Of a stretch of 64,000 nucleotides of DNA, positions 19,530 through 29,724 are shown piece by piece. The notes under the pieces were generated by a model. It was not told where the DNA came from and did no database searches. It was given only the letters and a program-made list of their open reading frames with translations. The DNA is taken from the NCBI RefSeq assembly GCF_000196515.1, contig NC_014248.1, positions 5,290,701-5,354,700 on the forward strand, in the 5' to 3' direction. The position numbers were made by a program, and so were the translations under genes. The stretch comes from 'Nostoc azollae' 0708 (lineage in GTDB: Bacteria; Cyanobacteriota; Cyanobacteriia; Cyanobacteriales; Nostocaceae). Positions within the stretch are counted from its first letter, which is position 1. Each line of letters starts with the position of its first letter.

Positions 19530-20501
19530 TTAGACGATACAAGCCTGAAAATCTTGTTTTAATTTGGCTTCATCTAAATTACGACCAATGAAAACCAGTT
19601 CATTTTTCCTAGTTTCGTTAGCTTTCCAAGGTCTATCTGGTCTACCATCAAATATCATGTGTACTCCTTGGAAGACAAAGCGATCATTTTCTCCAGCAAT
19701 ATTTAAAATGCCTTTCATGCGGAAGATATCTGTGCCTTTGGTGCTAAGAAGTTCTGACATCCAAGCATTTAATTTTTGCCCGTCTAGTGCACCTTTTTCT
19801 ACTAAAGCTAAAGAATAGACGCTTTCATCGTGTACATGAGCATCTTCACCTAAGAAATTCGGATCAATTTCTAAAGCCCGTTCTAAATCAAAGGCTTTTA
19901 CTCCTAACAAAGCATCCATTGCTAATTCAGAGTTACGAGTGCGGTAAATTTTTGCCATTGCATTCATCGACCGAATCCGTTTTTCTAATTTTTCTAAATT
20001 TTCTGGTGTGACTAAATCTGTTTTATTTAATAAAATAACATCGGCAAAGGCAATTTGTTCTTGGGCTTCGTCTGCTTCCCAATGTTGCCAAATATGCTTG
20101 GCATCCACAACTGTAACTACCGCATCTAGTGCTAGTTGACTTTGCATATCTTCGTCAAGAAAGAATGTCTGAATTACAGGTGCAGGAGCAGCTAATCCTG
20201 TGGTTTCAATTACTAAATGGTCGAATTGATCACGCCGCTTCATCAAATTACTAATTATGCGAATTAAGTCGCCACGTACTGTACAACAAATACAGCCGTT
20301 GTTCATGTCAAAAATTTCTTCATCTGCATCAATAACCAGTTGATTATCAATGCCTACTTCTCCAATTTCATTGACGATAACAGCAACTTTTTTACCGTGT
20401 TCGTAAGTGAGAATATGATTGAGTAGGGTGGTTTTACCTGCGCCTAAATAGCCGGTTAAAACAGTTACGGATACTAAGTTAGAAATTTCTGAAGCCATCA
20501 T
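19530..20501 (-). CDS. COG0523 (CobW/ZNG1) GTPase, putative zinc metallochaperone
   Basis: The 323-residue protein has the P-loop GYLGAGKTTLLNHIL, the family CxCC motif in NNGCICCTVRGDL, the ETTGLAAPAPV loop and the NKTD base-recognition motif, followed by a C-terminal CobW_C-like domain. A His-rich spot (EDAHVHDESV) may bind metal. COG0523 proteins deliver metals, often zinc, to client enzymes; cobW in cobalamin synthesis is an alternative. The upstream Zur-like box and the downstream metal-binding lipoprotein gene favour zinc. The start may be the first or second Met (MMASEI). Confidence 0.88.
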   Translation of the reverse strand: MMASEISNLVSVTVLTGYLGAGKTTLLNHILTYEHGKKVAVIVNEIGEVGIDNQLVIDADEEIFDMNNGCICCTVRGDLIRIISNLMKRRDQFDHLVIETTGLAAPAPVIQTFFLDEDMQSQLALDAVVTVVDAKHIWQHWEADEAQEQIAFADVILLNKTDLVTPENLEKLEKRIRSMNAMAKIYRTRNSELAMDALLGVKAFDLERALEIDPNFLGEDAHVHDESVYSLALVEKGALDGQKLNAWMSELLSTKGTDIFRMKGILNIAGENDRFVFQGVHMIFDGRPDRPWKANETRKNELVFIGRNLDEAKLKQDFQACIV

Positions 20502-20527
20502 AATTCAAAGTAATTTTGATGATTTGT

Positions 20528-20542
20528 TGATAATTATTTTCT
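20528..20542 (-). promoter_or_regulatory. Zur-like operator upstream of the COG0523 gene
   Basis: The sequence tgataattattttct lies 27 bases before the gene start. It agrees at 12 of 14 positions with the cyanobacterial Zur box as I recall it (TGATAAT-n-ATTATCA). It would repress the operon when zinc is sufficient. No binding data are available here. Confidence 0.5.
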
Positions 20543-20553
20543 ATTTAACACAC

Positions 20554-21481
20554 TCAGGTTAAAAATGGTAGTATTGCTTCAACAACAACTGCTGGGTATT
20601 CTTCATGCAGTCCCAAGGAACCGGGAACGAGAATGGTGGTTATTCCTGGTAAAGCTGCTAAAGCGTCCATTTCTTGACGTCATTTCGGGGGTCTAGATGT
20701 GCCTATAACTGCCATTACTGGTACAGATAAGGATTATACCAAGAACAGAAATTCAGATTGACTATGAATGGTATCAATGTTACCGATGACAAAGGCCGCA
20801 GACGCAAATCTGGCGTTTGGTTGTTGGGTGCTTTGCCATTTTTCGGTGATGAAGTCGGTTGTAAGTTTAGCGGTATCGGTAAGAACGTGGCGGCTATACA
20901 TCCAACTTAAAAAGGATGGGGTGGTGTTGAGTTTATAAAGTCCTTGACCAAGAATAGGCGTTCGCGTAGCGATCCGTATGACTCGGACTATCCCTCTCAC
21001 CATAGCACCTATATTCGGATTTACTCCCATTGTCAGCAGTGGACCACGCCAAGTCGGTGCGATGCGATGAAAACAATATGTGAAAAAGCGTCTGGTTCTT
21101 TAATCGCTAGCTTCAATACAGAACCAGTAGCATGAACCGCTGCAATCAGAATAATCGGGGTATTAAAAACAAATCCCACGAAATATGCTAAAAATTGCTG
21201 ATATATAACTGGGTTGTAATCTAAATTCAATCGGTCAGATTCTCCAAAACCCGGCTAATCTAAAGCGGTAAATTGAAAATGGCAAGCAAGTAATTTGGCT
21301 AGTTCCCCCACTTCCCCCCGTGTAGAAACGCTACTAAAAGCAGGAAGTCACAAAACTGGTGAACCTTCTCCTATGGTCTTGGGAAAATCACCCGCAAAGG
21401 CTGATTTTCCCAAGACCATAAATATTCTTGAACTTCACCACCATAAGCACTAGTGGGTTTTGTGAATAAATTGGTAGCCAT
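20554..21481 (-). pseudogene. alpha/beta hydrolase, multiply broken
   Basis: The gene starts with MATNLFTKPTSAYGGEVQEY at 21481 and ends with LPGITTILVPGSLGLHEEYP, VVVEAILPFLT at 20554. The middle is readable at 20734-21030 (NTTPSFLSWMYSRHVLTDTA). Several stops and frameshifts separate the pieces. One break coincides with a perfect 19-bp inverted repeat at 21372-21420. The fold would be an alpha/beta hydrolase of unknown substrate. The COG0523 gene follows in the same direction but has its own control box. Confidence 0.75.
21372..21420. repeat. perfect 19-bp inverted repeat inside the hydrolase pseudogene
   Basis: Arms at 21372-21390 (tatggtcttgggaaaatca) and 21402-21420 are exact reverse complements around an 11-base loop. 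There is no T tract, and it lies early in a coding region, so it does not look like a terminator. Confidence 0.9.
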
Positions 21482-21559
21482 CTTGATTTAATTCGTAATT
21501 CGTAAAAGTATTTCCCAGTCCCCAGTTCCCAATCCCCAGTCCCCAGTCTCCAATCGCCA

Positions 21560-22666
21560 TCACTTCAAATAATTTTTCACAATTTCCAAAATCCGTTCTG
21601 CTGCATGACCATCACCAAAGGGGTTAATTGCATTAGCCATTGCTGTGTATGCTTCTGGGTTGCTGAGTAACTCACTTGCAGCAGTAACAATACTCTCTGT
21701 TTGGGTTCCCACTAATTTAGCTGTACCTGCGGTAACAGCTTCTGGTCTTTCTGTGGTGTCTCTGAGAACGAGTATAGGTTTACCAAGGCTGGGAGCTTCT
21801 TCTTGTAAACCACCGGAGTCTGTTAATATTAGGTGCGCTCGCACAATTGCTCCTACTAATTCACCATAATCTAACGGTTCTGTCAAGAAAATTCTGGGAT
21901 GATTACCCAATAACTCCTGCAATGGTTCTCTAACTGTGGGGTTTCTGTGTAAAGGCAACAATAACGCTGTATCAGAAAACTGATCTAGAATCCGTAAAAA
22001 TGCTTTGGCGATAGCTTGCAATGGTTCACCCCAATTTTCCCGACGATGGACTGTAGACAAAATAGTCCGATATTCACCCCAGTTTAAACCCGGTATATCA
22101 CAAGCTGGGTTAGTTGCAGCCACATTCAACAACGCATCAATCACCGTATTACCCGTCAGATGAATTTCCCCTAGCACTCCAGAAGCTTGCAAATTTTCCA
22201 CCGCCAGAGAAGTAGGAGCAAAATGTAACTGCGTAATTTGGGAAATTAACCTTCTATTAGCTTCTTCAGGATAAGGATTAAATAAGTCATCAGTTCTTAA
22301 CCCCGCTTCCACATGACCAACAGGGATTTTTTGATAAAAAGCAGCCAAAGCTGCTGCAAAAGCTGTTGTCGTATCTCCCTGGACTATCACTAAATCTAGG
22401 TTTTGTTCTATAAATAAAGCTTCTAAACCTTGTAAACTCCTACAGGTAATATCATTCAGAGATTGTTTAGGCTGCATAATCTCCAGATTCCAATCTGCTT
22501 GCAGGTGGAAAACTTGCATTACCTGTGCAACCATCTCTCGATGTTGTCCCGTCAGAATTACCTGTAATTCAACAAAATCTGGAGAACTTTGGAAAACTTG
22601 AATTACCGATGCTAGTTTAATAGCCTCTGGACGAGTACCGAAAATAATGCCAATTTTTTTAGTCAT
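21560..22666 (-). CDS. wecB: UDP-N-acetylglucosamine 2-epimerase (non-hydrolysing)
   Basis: The 368-residue enzyme interconverts UDP-GlcNAc and UDP-ManNAc for surface polysaccharides. Family marks are GTRPEAIKLASV, GQHREMV, VQGDTTTAFAAALAAF, GHVEAGLRT, HRRENWG and LTDSGGLQEEAPSLGKP followed by TERPEAV. It is full length. It stands alone with tandem repeats upstream and a pseudogene downstream. It would supply an activated sugar to cell-surface glycans. Confidence 0.94.
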   Translation of the reverse strand: MTKKIGIIFGTRPEAIKLASVIQVFQSSPDFVELQVILTGQHREMVAQVMQVFHLQADWNLEIMQPKQSLNDITCRSLQGLEALFIEQNLDLVIVQGDTTTAFAAALAAFYQKIPVGHVEAGLRTDDLFNPYPEEANRRLISQITQLHFAPTSLAVENLQASGVLGEIHLTGNTVIDALLNVAATNPACDIPGLNWGEYRTILSTVHRRENWGEPLQAIAKAFLRILDQFSDTALLLPLHRNPTVREPLQELLGNHPRIFLTEPLDYGELVGAIVRAHLILTDSGGLQEEAPSLGKPILVLRDTTERPEAVTAGTAKLVGTQTESIVTAASELLSNPEAYTAMANAINPFGDGHAAERILEIVKNYLK

Positions 22667-22770
22667 TAGTTATTAGTCGTTAGTTGTTAGTCAGTTGTTA
22701 GTCATTAGACATTAGACAACTGACAAGGGAACAGGGATGTAAAGAGATGGGAAAAATTACTTTTTAACTG

Positions 22771-22832
22771 TCACCTGTCACCTGTCACCTGTCACCTGTC
22801 ACCTGTCACCTGTCACCTGTCACCTGTCACCT
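22771..22832. repeat. tandem heptamer array (TCACCTG)x9
   Basis: Nearly nine perfect copies of tcacctg lie between wecB and the next gene. This is the longest heptamer array in the window. Confidence 0.95.
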
Positions 22833-22847
22833 ATTCCCTTAAACATG

Positions 22848-22869
22848 AAAAAACCCGGCTTTACCGGGC
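22848..22869 (-). terminator. rho-independent terminator
   Basis: On the minus strand cccgg-taaag-ccggg is followed by TTTTTT. It lies 30 bases past the stop of the membrane protein gene (22899) and should end its transcript. Confidence 0.88.
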
Positions 22870-22898
22870 AGATGTACTGTTTGTCGAATTTAGAGATC

Positions 22899-23276
22899 TT
22901 AATTATTTTTAAGTTCACAAGTTAAAGGACAAGCTGCATAAACGGTGGTTTGAACTTTATCTTCTTCACCATGTAACCAGCTTAACCATTTCATTTCGTT
23001 GGGATGAATACCTTTAGCAGTTAGTATACCAGCCACTATTAATACTGCCATAACATTGAACATGATTAAACCACCTGCCACCAGCAATACTGCACTTACA
23101 GGCATTATAGATTGTAGGACAATCGACAACAGGCATCCGACCGTAGCCATTAAAACAACTAATGGAAAACCGACAACTAACAGACATACTGCCAATGTAA
23201 AAGTCCAGATTAAAAAGCTTTTAATCATCAGCAAGGAGTAGGTATTCCCTTGATTAGAGCTTTGAGCCGAAACCAT
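22899..23276 (-). CDS. small membrane protein of unknown function
   Basis: From the ATG at 23276 (MVSAQSSNQGN) the product has about 125 residues. It has at least three hydrophobic spans (SFLIWTFTLAVCLLVVGFPL; VGCLLSIVLQSIM; LLVAGGLIMFNVMAVLIVAG) and a polar tail with two Cys (AACPLTCELKNN). An upstream TTG at 23291 is in frame, but GGGAGGA sits at the right distance for the ATG. A good terminator follows. I do not recognise a named family. Confidence 0.7.
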   Translation of the reverse strand: MVSAQSSNQGNTYSLLMIKSFLIWTFTLAVCLLVVGFPLVVLMATVGCLLSIVLQSIMPVSAVLLVAGGLIMFNVMAVLIVAGILTAKGIHPNEMKWLSWLHGEEDKVQTTVYAACPLTCELKNN

Positions 23277-23599
23277 GACTATTCCTCCCAATTACACAGC
23301 AAAGTTTAAAGTTGAACTCCAGTTGTGGCTCGTTGTTTACGAGTTAACTGTTTTGATTCAGTGAAGTCCAGTATATAGAAAGCTGCGGGAAAGATGAGCA
23401 TTTTTTTACTAAACTTTACACTTAATTTTTTGTAATTATGAATTTGAAGTTGAATAGGCGTTTCAGGGTTATGACCTCTATAAGCATAAGTCTTAAGGAA
23501 TATACCCTTATGGATAGTGAGCCAAAATCTGATCCTCGAAACCTAAGGCCAAGTTAGCTTAACATTTCTTATAAAAACTAGGGTCGCTTCTCATAATTC
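23277..23599. other. intergenic region
   Basis: No gene is seen in this AT-rich stretch between the membrane protein gene and the kdpC remnant. It should contain the promoter of the membrane protein gene. Confidence 0.4.
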
Positions 23600-24239
23600 T
23601 CAGAGGACGCTGAAAACATGATCTAATGATAAATTTAGCTTCAAAACATTTACCCCTGGTTCACCAAATATACCCAAAAAACGACCATTAGTGTTTTGAG
23701 AAATTAAAGTTTCTAGTTGCTTTGCCTCAATTCCTCGCGCTTGTGCTATTGTGGCAATTTGCACCTTCGCAGTTTCGGGGGTAATGTGAGGATCAAGACT
23801 CGAACCAGAAGTGTAAACTAAATCCCCTGTAGGTTGGATATCTGCTTTTTTAAGTCGCTTCATTTCACCTCCAATCCCGTTCGTTCTAGCAAGGCTGGAT
23901 TACTGCGAGCTAAATTACTAGCATCAGATACACCAGTTTTTAAGATTCCAGCTACATCATTTTTTGGGTTGGCTGTGCTGTAATTAGTGGTACTAGGACG
24001 ATTCCATAATTTTCGCTTACAAAAGGTTGTCCGATTAACGCTGAACCAATAATCACCCCTTGGGAATTTCCAATTAAGCTACCATTCACTTGATCAGAAA
24101 AAGCAACTTGTCCCGAAATCAACATAAAGAGGGGATAGATAAAAGCCGTTAACACCCACAAAACTAAAGTTGAACGAATCGCATGACTAATTTGATGTCT
24201 CTGGCTTATTTTCAAAGTCCTCCATTTCAAAAAGCTCAC
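23600..24239 (-). pseudogene. kdpC: KdpC, potassium-transporting ATPase subunit C, broken
   Basis: The N-terminal part (24239-23952) has the membrane span and IRSTLVLWVLTAFIYPLFML then GSLIGNSQGVIIGSALIGQPF. The C-terminal part (23863-23600) has TGDLVYTSGSSLDPHITPET and IAQARGIEAKQLETLI. These are the hallmarks of KdpC, which stabilises the Kdp potassium pump. At least one frameshift or deletion lies between 23863 and 23952 (DxSNLARSN-type sequence is readable at about 23885-23930). Confidence 0.9.
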
Positions 24240-24296
24240 ACTGTTTATTCAGTTGTGCTGTTGCTTAACCCAATCTACGAATTATCAATGATTACT

Positions 24297-24531
24297 TAAA
24301 ATTTCTCTGGTTGAAAAATGAGAACTAATAAATAAACACAAAGACTCAGGGTAACAACTCCGAACAGAGTGATTGTGTAAGCCGAAAACGATATTCTGCT
24401 CCCGGTGTTGCTGCTTGGACTGCTGGTAATATTAATAAATTAAAACAAAGCAGTAAAAATAGACTGAGAGGAAGGCGATTTCGGTTAGAAGTCGATAATG
24501 CAAATAATTCTGATAGTTCGGTCATAATCAT
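24297..24531 (-). pseudogene. KdpF/KdpG-like potassium ATPase small subunit, frameshifted
   Basis: The frame from 24531 begins with a hydrophobic leader (LPLSLFLLLCFNLLILPAVQ). After a shift at about 24390 the other frame continues SAYTITLFGVVTLSLCVYLL, VLIFQPEKF and a TAA at 24297-24299. The FQPEKF ending is typical of KdpF-type peptides in cyanobacterial kdp operons. It lies 57 bases upstream of the kdpC remnant. Confidence 0.75.
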
Positions 24532-24640
24532 AGAGTTTAAACCCAGGATTTAATTCGTATTAAAACCCAAAATCCACATACAATTTATGCTTGGGATTTT
24601 CATGTAATTATTTCTTGTGGAATCGACATATTGCCCATGA

Positions 24641-26143
24641 TTAATTCTGTAGTTTGTAACCTAATATAGGATTACTATTTGATTTATGAAAAATTAGGTA
24701 TTGTAGGGTGTGTGAGAACGGAGTTCGTAATGCAAACAAAAAATCTCCCAGGCCTTCAAAACAAGAACCGTTATTTAGACCAGCAGAAGCATATTCATAA
24801 AGTACTTGAAAAACGCGATGAACTCCTGGGGTACTAATACCTAAAAGAGCATCGGGGAAGGCAAAAACTATCGACCAAGAAGTCAAAACCGCGAAGGGGT
24901 GAACTAATAAGACTATGCTGGACAGAACGATTTCTTATTTTTCAATTTTGCGTCCTAAAAATTCTGGTATTTTTCCTACCATCAAACCAGTTACAAATAC
25001 TACCAAAATCTAGTAGATAAATAAATCTGCTGTCCCTGTTCCCTGTCCTCCTCAAATAATTTGTAAAAACATATTTGAGAGTGTAGAAAATCCGCCAGGA
25101 GGCATTAATGAATCGTGCACTCCATTGACAGTACCAAACATTGTTGTGGTTGTCATCATTGCCAAAAGTGCTGTTTGCACCCAACCAAATCTTACTTCTT
25201 TTCTTTCTAAGTTAGGTTACTGTGATCCTAACAGAGAATTAACAAGAGGATTTCCTTGGTATTCACCAATTACTCTGATTACTACCAATAAAACAAAGAT
25301 GATAAATACCATCCAAAAGACTAACCAAGCTTGTTTGACATTATTAGCAAATACCCCGTATGTGTAAATCAAGGCTGAAGGTATAGTAATCATTACCCAA
25401 GTTTCTAATAAATTAGAAAAACCGTTGGGATTTTTAAAGGGGTGGGCTGAGTTAACACCAAAAAAGCCACCGCCATTTTCACCAATTTGTTTGATTATCT
25501 CATAATGGGCGACTAGTTCGCGAGCGATAGCTTGTGTTGCTCCTCCTGCAAGGGTTTCAGGTACACCAGTCATCATTAATAATGATCCCCTTACAATAGA
25601 CATAGGTAGTAAAATCCGGGTAATTGATTTAGTTAAATCACCGGAAAAATTACCTAATCTTCTCCCAGTTAAACCGCGAATAAAGGCAATACCCACCGCT
25701 AAACCTGTCGCGGCTGAAGTAAACATTAAAAAACCCAAAGCAAAGGTTTGACTGGCATAAATAAAGGTTATTTCACCAGAATAATGTTGTTGATCTGCGT
25801 TAGTTAAAAAAGAAAGAGTGGCGTGTAATACCAAATCCCAAGTTGGTGGTTTTAACTCTGTAGGATTGAGCGGTAAAAATCCTTGAGTCATCAAAATCAA
25901 AAATACCAAGATCCCCATGACAAGATTACTATAAAGTACCGCTTTGGCATATTGCAAACCTGTCATTTCATCTTCATAACGGACTCCACTGACAACAAAA
26001 GTTATTCTCTCTAAGGGATTTAAGACAGAGTTAAGCAGTGTTTTGTCTCCCAGAAAAACCCGAGCTATATTTTTTCCTAAAAAAGGAGTAGTTGCAATGA
26101 GAATAATTAATGTCAACGCAATCCGTATCCATCCTTGTAACAT
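24641..26143 (-). pseudogene. kdpA: KdpA, potassium-transporting ATPase subunit A, decayed; kdpB missing
   Basis: The first 308 residues (26143-25217) are readable: [20 protein letters not shown], the selectivity-region segments [13 protein letters not shown] and [20 protein letters not shown] follows, then [36 protein letters not shown], further stops, and [20 protein letters not shown]. The end is then lost. KdpA forms the K+ channel of the Kdp pump. Only about 110 bases separate it from kdpF, so the ATPase gene kdpB, normally there, has been deleted. Confidence 0.92.
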
Positions 26144-26862
26144 GAATTATTCACACTCCTTAAATAAATTTTTTAAGTTTTTCACCAGGATTACTTTTCA
26201 AAAAAGCTACTTTAGGTCATTAGTTTGCTACCTAAACTAATTCATATTGTTCTCGAAATCAAAACCAAGGAATAGAAGGATATAAAAAATCTTGAATTTT
26301 TATATTAAGGTGTTTACCCAAAGATATATATTAGTGTTTAGGGAGTTTAGGGTAAATCTAAACGCTAGATATAATTCCCCATAAACACTATATTTAATGA
26401 GACAGATCATCTAAAATTAATATAATTATCGTCCAACACAAATACTGAACTGGCCATTAAAATATACATAAGCATTCAGCTATTTCAGGCTAACGCCAAA
26501 AATACCTATTTGATTCCTAGAGTTTAAAATAGACTTGTCCACAAAAGATAAAAAGCTTACTTTGAAAGCTTTACACGAACTATAACTGGGATGAAACACT
26601 AATTATGGCTGAAGGCAAAAATAAGGCTTTGGGGATGAAAATATGAAAATTATTAAAAGTTTTGAGAAACATAGCTTTCTAAAAAGGAAAATCTAAAGGC
26701 TGATAGTTTAAAGATCATGACTTAGTATAAATGAATAATTTAGATCTAAGCTAACTAATCCACATACTGCCATTATCACCGGATTATAACGATGTCGGGC
26801 TAAAGGAAATCTATCACTAGCCACTCGAAAAGTTTTGACTCTACATATGACATATAAGATGT
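26144..26862. other. AT-rich intergenic region
   Basis: No gene is seen. The stretch lies upstream of kdpA, so it should contain the former kdp promoter; I could not assign boxes. The last part borders the IS relic. Confidence 0.4.
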
Positions 26863-27520
26863 TCAACACCAATTCTTATTGATGATATTTTCTTTCTTTT
26901 GAATCTCTGAAAGTTCCGCTTTTTTGGGCCTCTTATAAGCTGTGATAATAAATTCTTCTCCTATATAAGCTTTGTCTCCCAAAAATCTTTGTTTGGCATC
27001 TAGGTTGTGGCGATTATTTCTAAATAGTGTAATATCGCTTATCTTACCTAATTGTCCAATAGGAACATCAACTATATCTTCACCTCCTGGCAATACTCTA
27101 AATTGATTCTTTAGAGTGTGTATTTTATTCTTGCCTGAATAATATTATTTCTGCTCTTGATAGTTACCTGGTCTTTATATAGCTTCTTCTGCACTATCTA
27201 TTATTAATTTATACTCACTCAGTCCTTCCCATAATTATTGATATTTTTGCTCATCATTTTTTGCTCCTTCTATTTGGGAGACAGGTAAAATTTCCCTCAG
27301 AATTTCTACCCAATAATTAAATGTGTTATTTGCTTTTGTCCTCCATAGATCAAACAATAATCCTATAATTTAAAATGTTGGCTTCTGTCTGAGGTCTACT
27401 AGGGATAGATATATTCCCTCCTTTCGGGTCATTTCTCCTTTACATCCTCTTCCAGAGGCTATTAACCTAATTTTCCTTTTTTCAACTTCTGCTTGTTTCT
27501 CTAGATACCTTTTTTCTGCT
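26863..27520 (-). mobile_element. IS5-type (DDE_Tnp_4) transposase relic
   Basis: The readable C-terminal part (27093-26863) has GGEDIVDVPIGQLGKISDIT, FRNNRHNL, FLGDKAYIGEEF and KKPKKAELSEIQKKEN-like sequence, the pattern of HARBI1-like DDE endonucleases of the IS5 group. Upstream, to about 27520 on the same strand, pieces such as LPVSQIEGAKNDEQKYQ and LSEYKLIIDSAEEAI are readable between stops. The end of the gene is missing. This is unrelated at sequence level to the IS5 copies at 1 and 55.6 kb. Confidence 0.7.
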
Positions 27521-27707
27521 AATGCTACTTATGTGATAAAGTCTTCATACTTAATTCCAATTAATGCTTTTGATTCCTGGAGGTATGATTCTATTGTTTC
27601 TAGGGAACTTGTCATTATTGATATATACAGTTACATTCTTTCTGTTTATTTTCCCACAAAATTCCTTTTAAAGATAAGTCTAATAGTGATAAAAGGCGGC
27701 TTTACAA

Positions 27708-29007
27708 ATGGCACATTTAGAAAATAAATTCATAAATTATAACTTACAAGTCAGTAAAGTACTGCTAGTTGTAACTATATTTATACTTCTAGGAGTTTTA
27801 GAGTATTCCACCCCAACTGAGTATGTTTACTAAGTATGTTTTTGGATATCTCTACAGTGGAGCAATTTTATTAGTTAATTATTGGTTTGGAGGAATAGCA
27901 ACAACAAGCGCAACATTTATTACTGTTTACCTAACCATGCTAAATATACCTATTGCAAAATTGTTTATGTGGTATGTATGATAGAGAGATTTAGGTTTTA
28001 TGTATTTTTGGTGTTCTTTGGGCTTGCTAATTCAAACATAACCCTGTAACTCTAACTTTTGGGTAAAACAAAGACAATCGCTCATTATAATAACATAAAA
28101 TTAATTCTGCAAGAGGTCTAATGTGTGGATAGCCGGAAGGGAAGTAATTCGGGCCTCTCCTATTGCTAGTCAAGTAATTGCAGCCATGGCGTTTATAGTC
28201 ACAGGATTTTTAAGTCACCGACTGCGAAAATCTCAAAAAGCTATTGCATTTACTCAAACTCAACTAGAAGCCCAAGCCCAATTAGTGAGACTAAGAGAAA
28301 ATTTCACTTCCACACTGACCCAGGATTTAAAAACTGCACTTTTGGGTGCAATTGAAACTATTAAAGCCTTTCAACAAGAAAAATATGGTGCAGTTTTACC
28401 AACCCACCAGAAAGTTGTGGCAACAATAGCACGCAGTCATGAAACTTCTCTAGATTTATTAGAAACCTTGTTAGACATCTATCGCAATGATACTGAAGGC
28501 TTAAAACTGGATTTAGAAGCGGTAGATTTAACCATCTTAGCAGAAGCAGCGGCTGTTACACTAATTGAATTAGCACCAAATCGGCGCATTCATCTATCAT
28601 TAAACTATGGTAGCTTCGATTGGAAGCGAGCGCTCTGGGTTCACGGTGATGCTTTGCAACTGCAAAGAGTTTTTAACAATCTTCTCATTAATGCTATTAA
28701 CCATTCTCTACGCGGTGATCATGTCGAAGTTGTCTTAGAAACCCAAACCTCCTATCAAATTGTGAAAATTTTAGATACAGGTGCAGGTATCCAACCTGAA
28801 CAATTGTCTCAGTTATTTGAACGATTTTACCAAGGAACTAGTGATCGCGGTGGACTTTCCCAGCGCCAAGCTAAAGGTTCTGGACTAGGACTTTACTTAT
28901 CTCGGTAAATTATTGAAGCTCATAATGGTGTAATCTGGGCAGAAAACACAGTTTCCAATGATGCCATTTTTGGTTTCAAGCTCCCTGTTTTGCCATTTCA
29001 GTCTTAA
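27708..29007 (+). pseudogene. sensor histidine kinase, split by a MITE and stops
   Basis: The ATG at 27708 opens an N-terminal membrane region (VLLVVTIFILLGVLEYSTPT; GAILLVNYWFGGI). A 13-base duplication near 27826-27838 shifts the frame, then a 172-base MITE interrupts. From 28123 the kinase core is readable: LTQDLKTALLGAIETIKAFQ (an H box in which the His after LT is Q), the N box FNNLLINAINHS, the G1 box ILDTGAGIQPEQ and SGLGLYLSR. A TAA at 28906-28908 replaces a Gln codon before IIEAHNGVIWAEN. The loss of the phosphoacceptor His means it was dead as a kinase. The cognate regulator gene follows. Confidence 0.9.
27947..28118 (+). mobile_element. MITE, copy 1 (172 bp, TA target)
   Basis: The element starts TACCTATTGCAAAATT and ends, in reverse complement, GACCTCTTGCAGAATT; the two ends pair as imperfect inverted repeats. 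It is flanked by TA on both sides. Removing it with one TA restores the kinase frame exactly (TMLNNVWIAGREVIR). An inverted copy lies at 59092-59259. It has no ORF of its own, so a transposase in trans would be needed; TA targeting suggests the IS630/Tc1 group. Confidence 0.85.
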
Positions 29008-29016
29008 ACACATGAG

Positions 29017-29724
29017 ATGTCTTCTACCACAATAAAAATTCTCCTAGTTCAGGATGATGAACTTTTCCGTTTGGGCTTGCGTGTGCGATTGCAGCAGGAA
29101 GCAGATTTGGAGATTATCGCTGAAGCGGAACATGGTGACACAGCCATTGAGTTAGTCAACCAGAATTGTTTCGATGTTGTTCTTTTAGATGTAGGATTAC
29201 CAGGAATCGGGGGTATTGAAGCCTATCACCAAATTAAACAAGAATATCCCAATTTGCCAGTTTTATTCCTCAGTTCCCATTCCCAAAAATCCCTGATTAC
29301 GAAGTTAGTTGAAGTGGGCGCTCAAGGTTATTGTCTCAAAGGAGTAGCTGCTGAAAAATTGCTATTAGCTCTGTGTTCTGTAGCTGCTGGCGCATCTTGG
29401 TGGGATGAAACAGTAACCAAGGAAGTTCGTTCGCCATTTATATCTGCGTTAGCCATGCTATCGCCAGTTGGAAGCAAAAAATAGCTTAAAACCTGCTAAT
29501 CGACTAACACAAAGAGAACAATTCTGTTAATATTGGCAGCCGGAAAAACTAATCAAGAAATTGCCCTTGCACTTTATATTACACCGGGAACAGTGCGGGT
29601 ACAGGTCCATGATTTTTTACAAAAACTAGAAGTTAGCCATCGCTCTCAGGCTATTGTTGTAGCTTTACAAAAACAGTTAATTAGAAATGACGTGATTTTA
29701 CAAAAACATCAAACTTCTTCATAA
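29017..29724 (+). pseudogene. NarL-family response regulator, frameshifted
   Basis: The receiver domain (29017-29440) is readable: KILLVQDDELFRLGLRVRLQ with the acidic pair, VVLLDVGLPGIGGIEAYHQI with the phosphoacceptor Asp, and VLFLSSH. After residue 155 the frame stops. The LuxR-type helix-turn-helix follows in other frames: LTQREQ, then ILAAGKTNQEIALALYITPG and VHDFLQKLEVSHRSQAI. At least two frameshifts lie at about 29480-29530. It sits 9 bases after the broken kinase gene, so both partners of this two-component system are lost. Confidence 0.85.

Noticed and set aside
22771..22832. The TCACCTG array as a possible CRISPR-like array
   Set aside because: The units are 7 bp and contiguous with no spacers, which is a simple tandem repeat.
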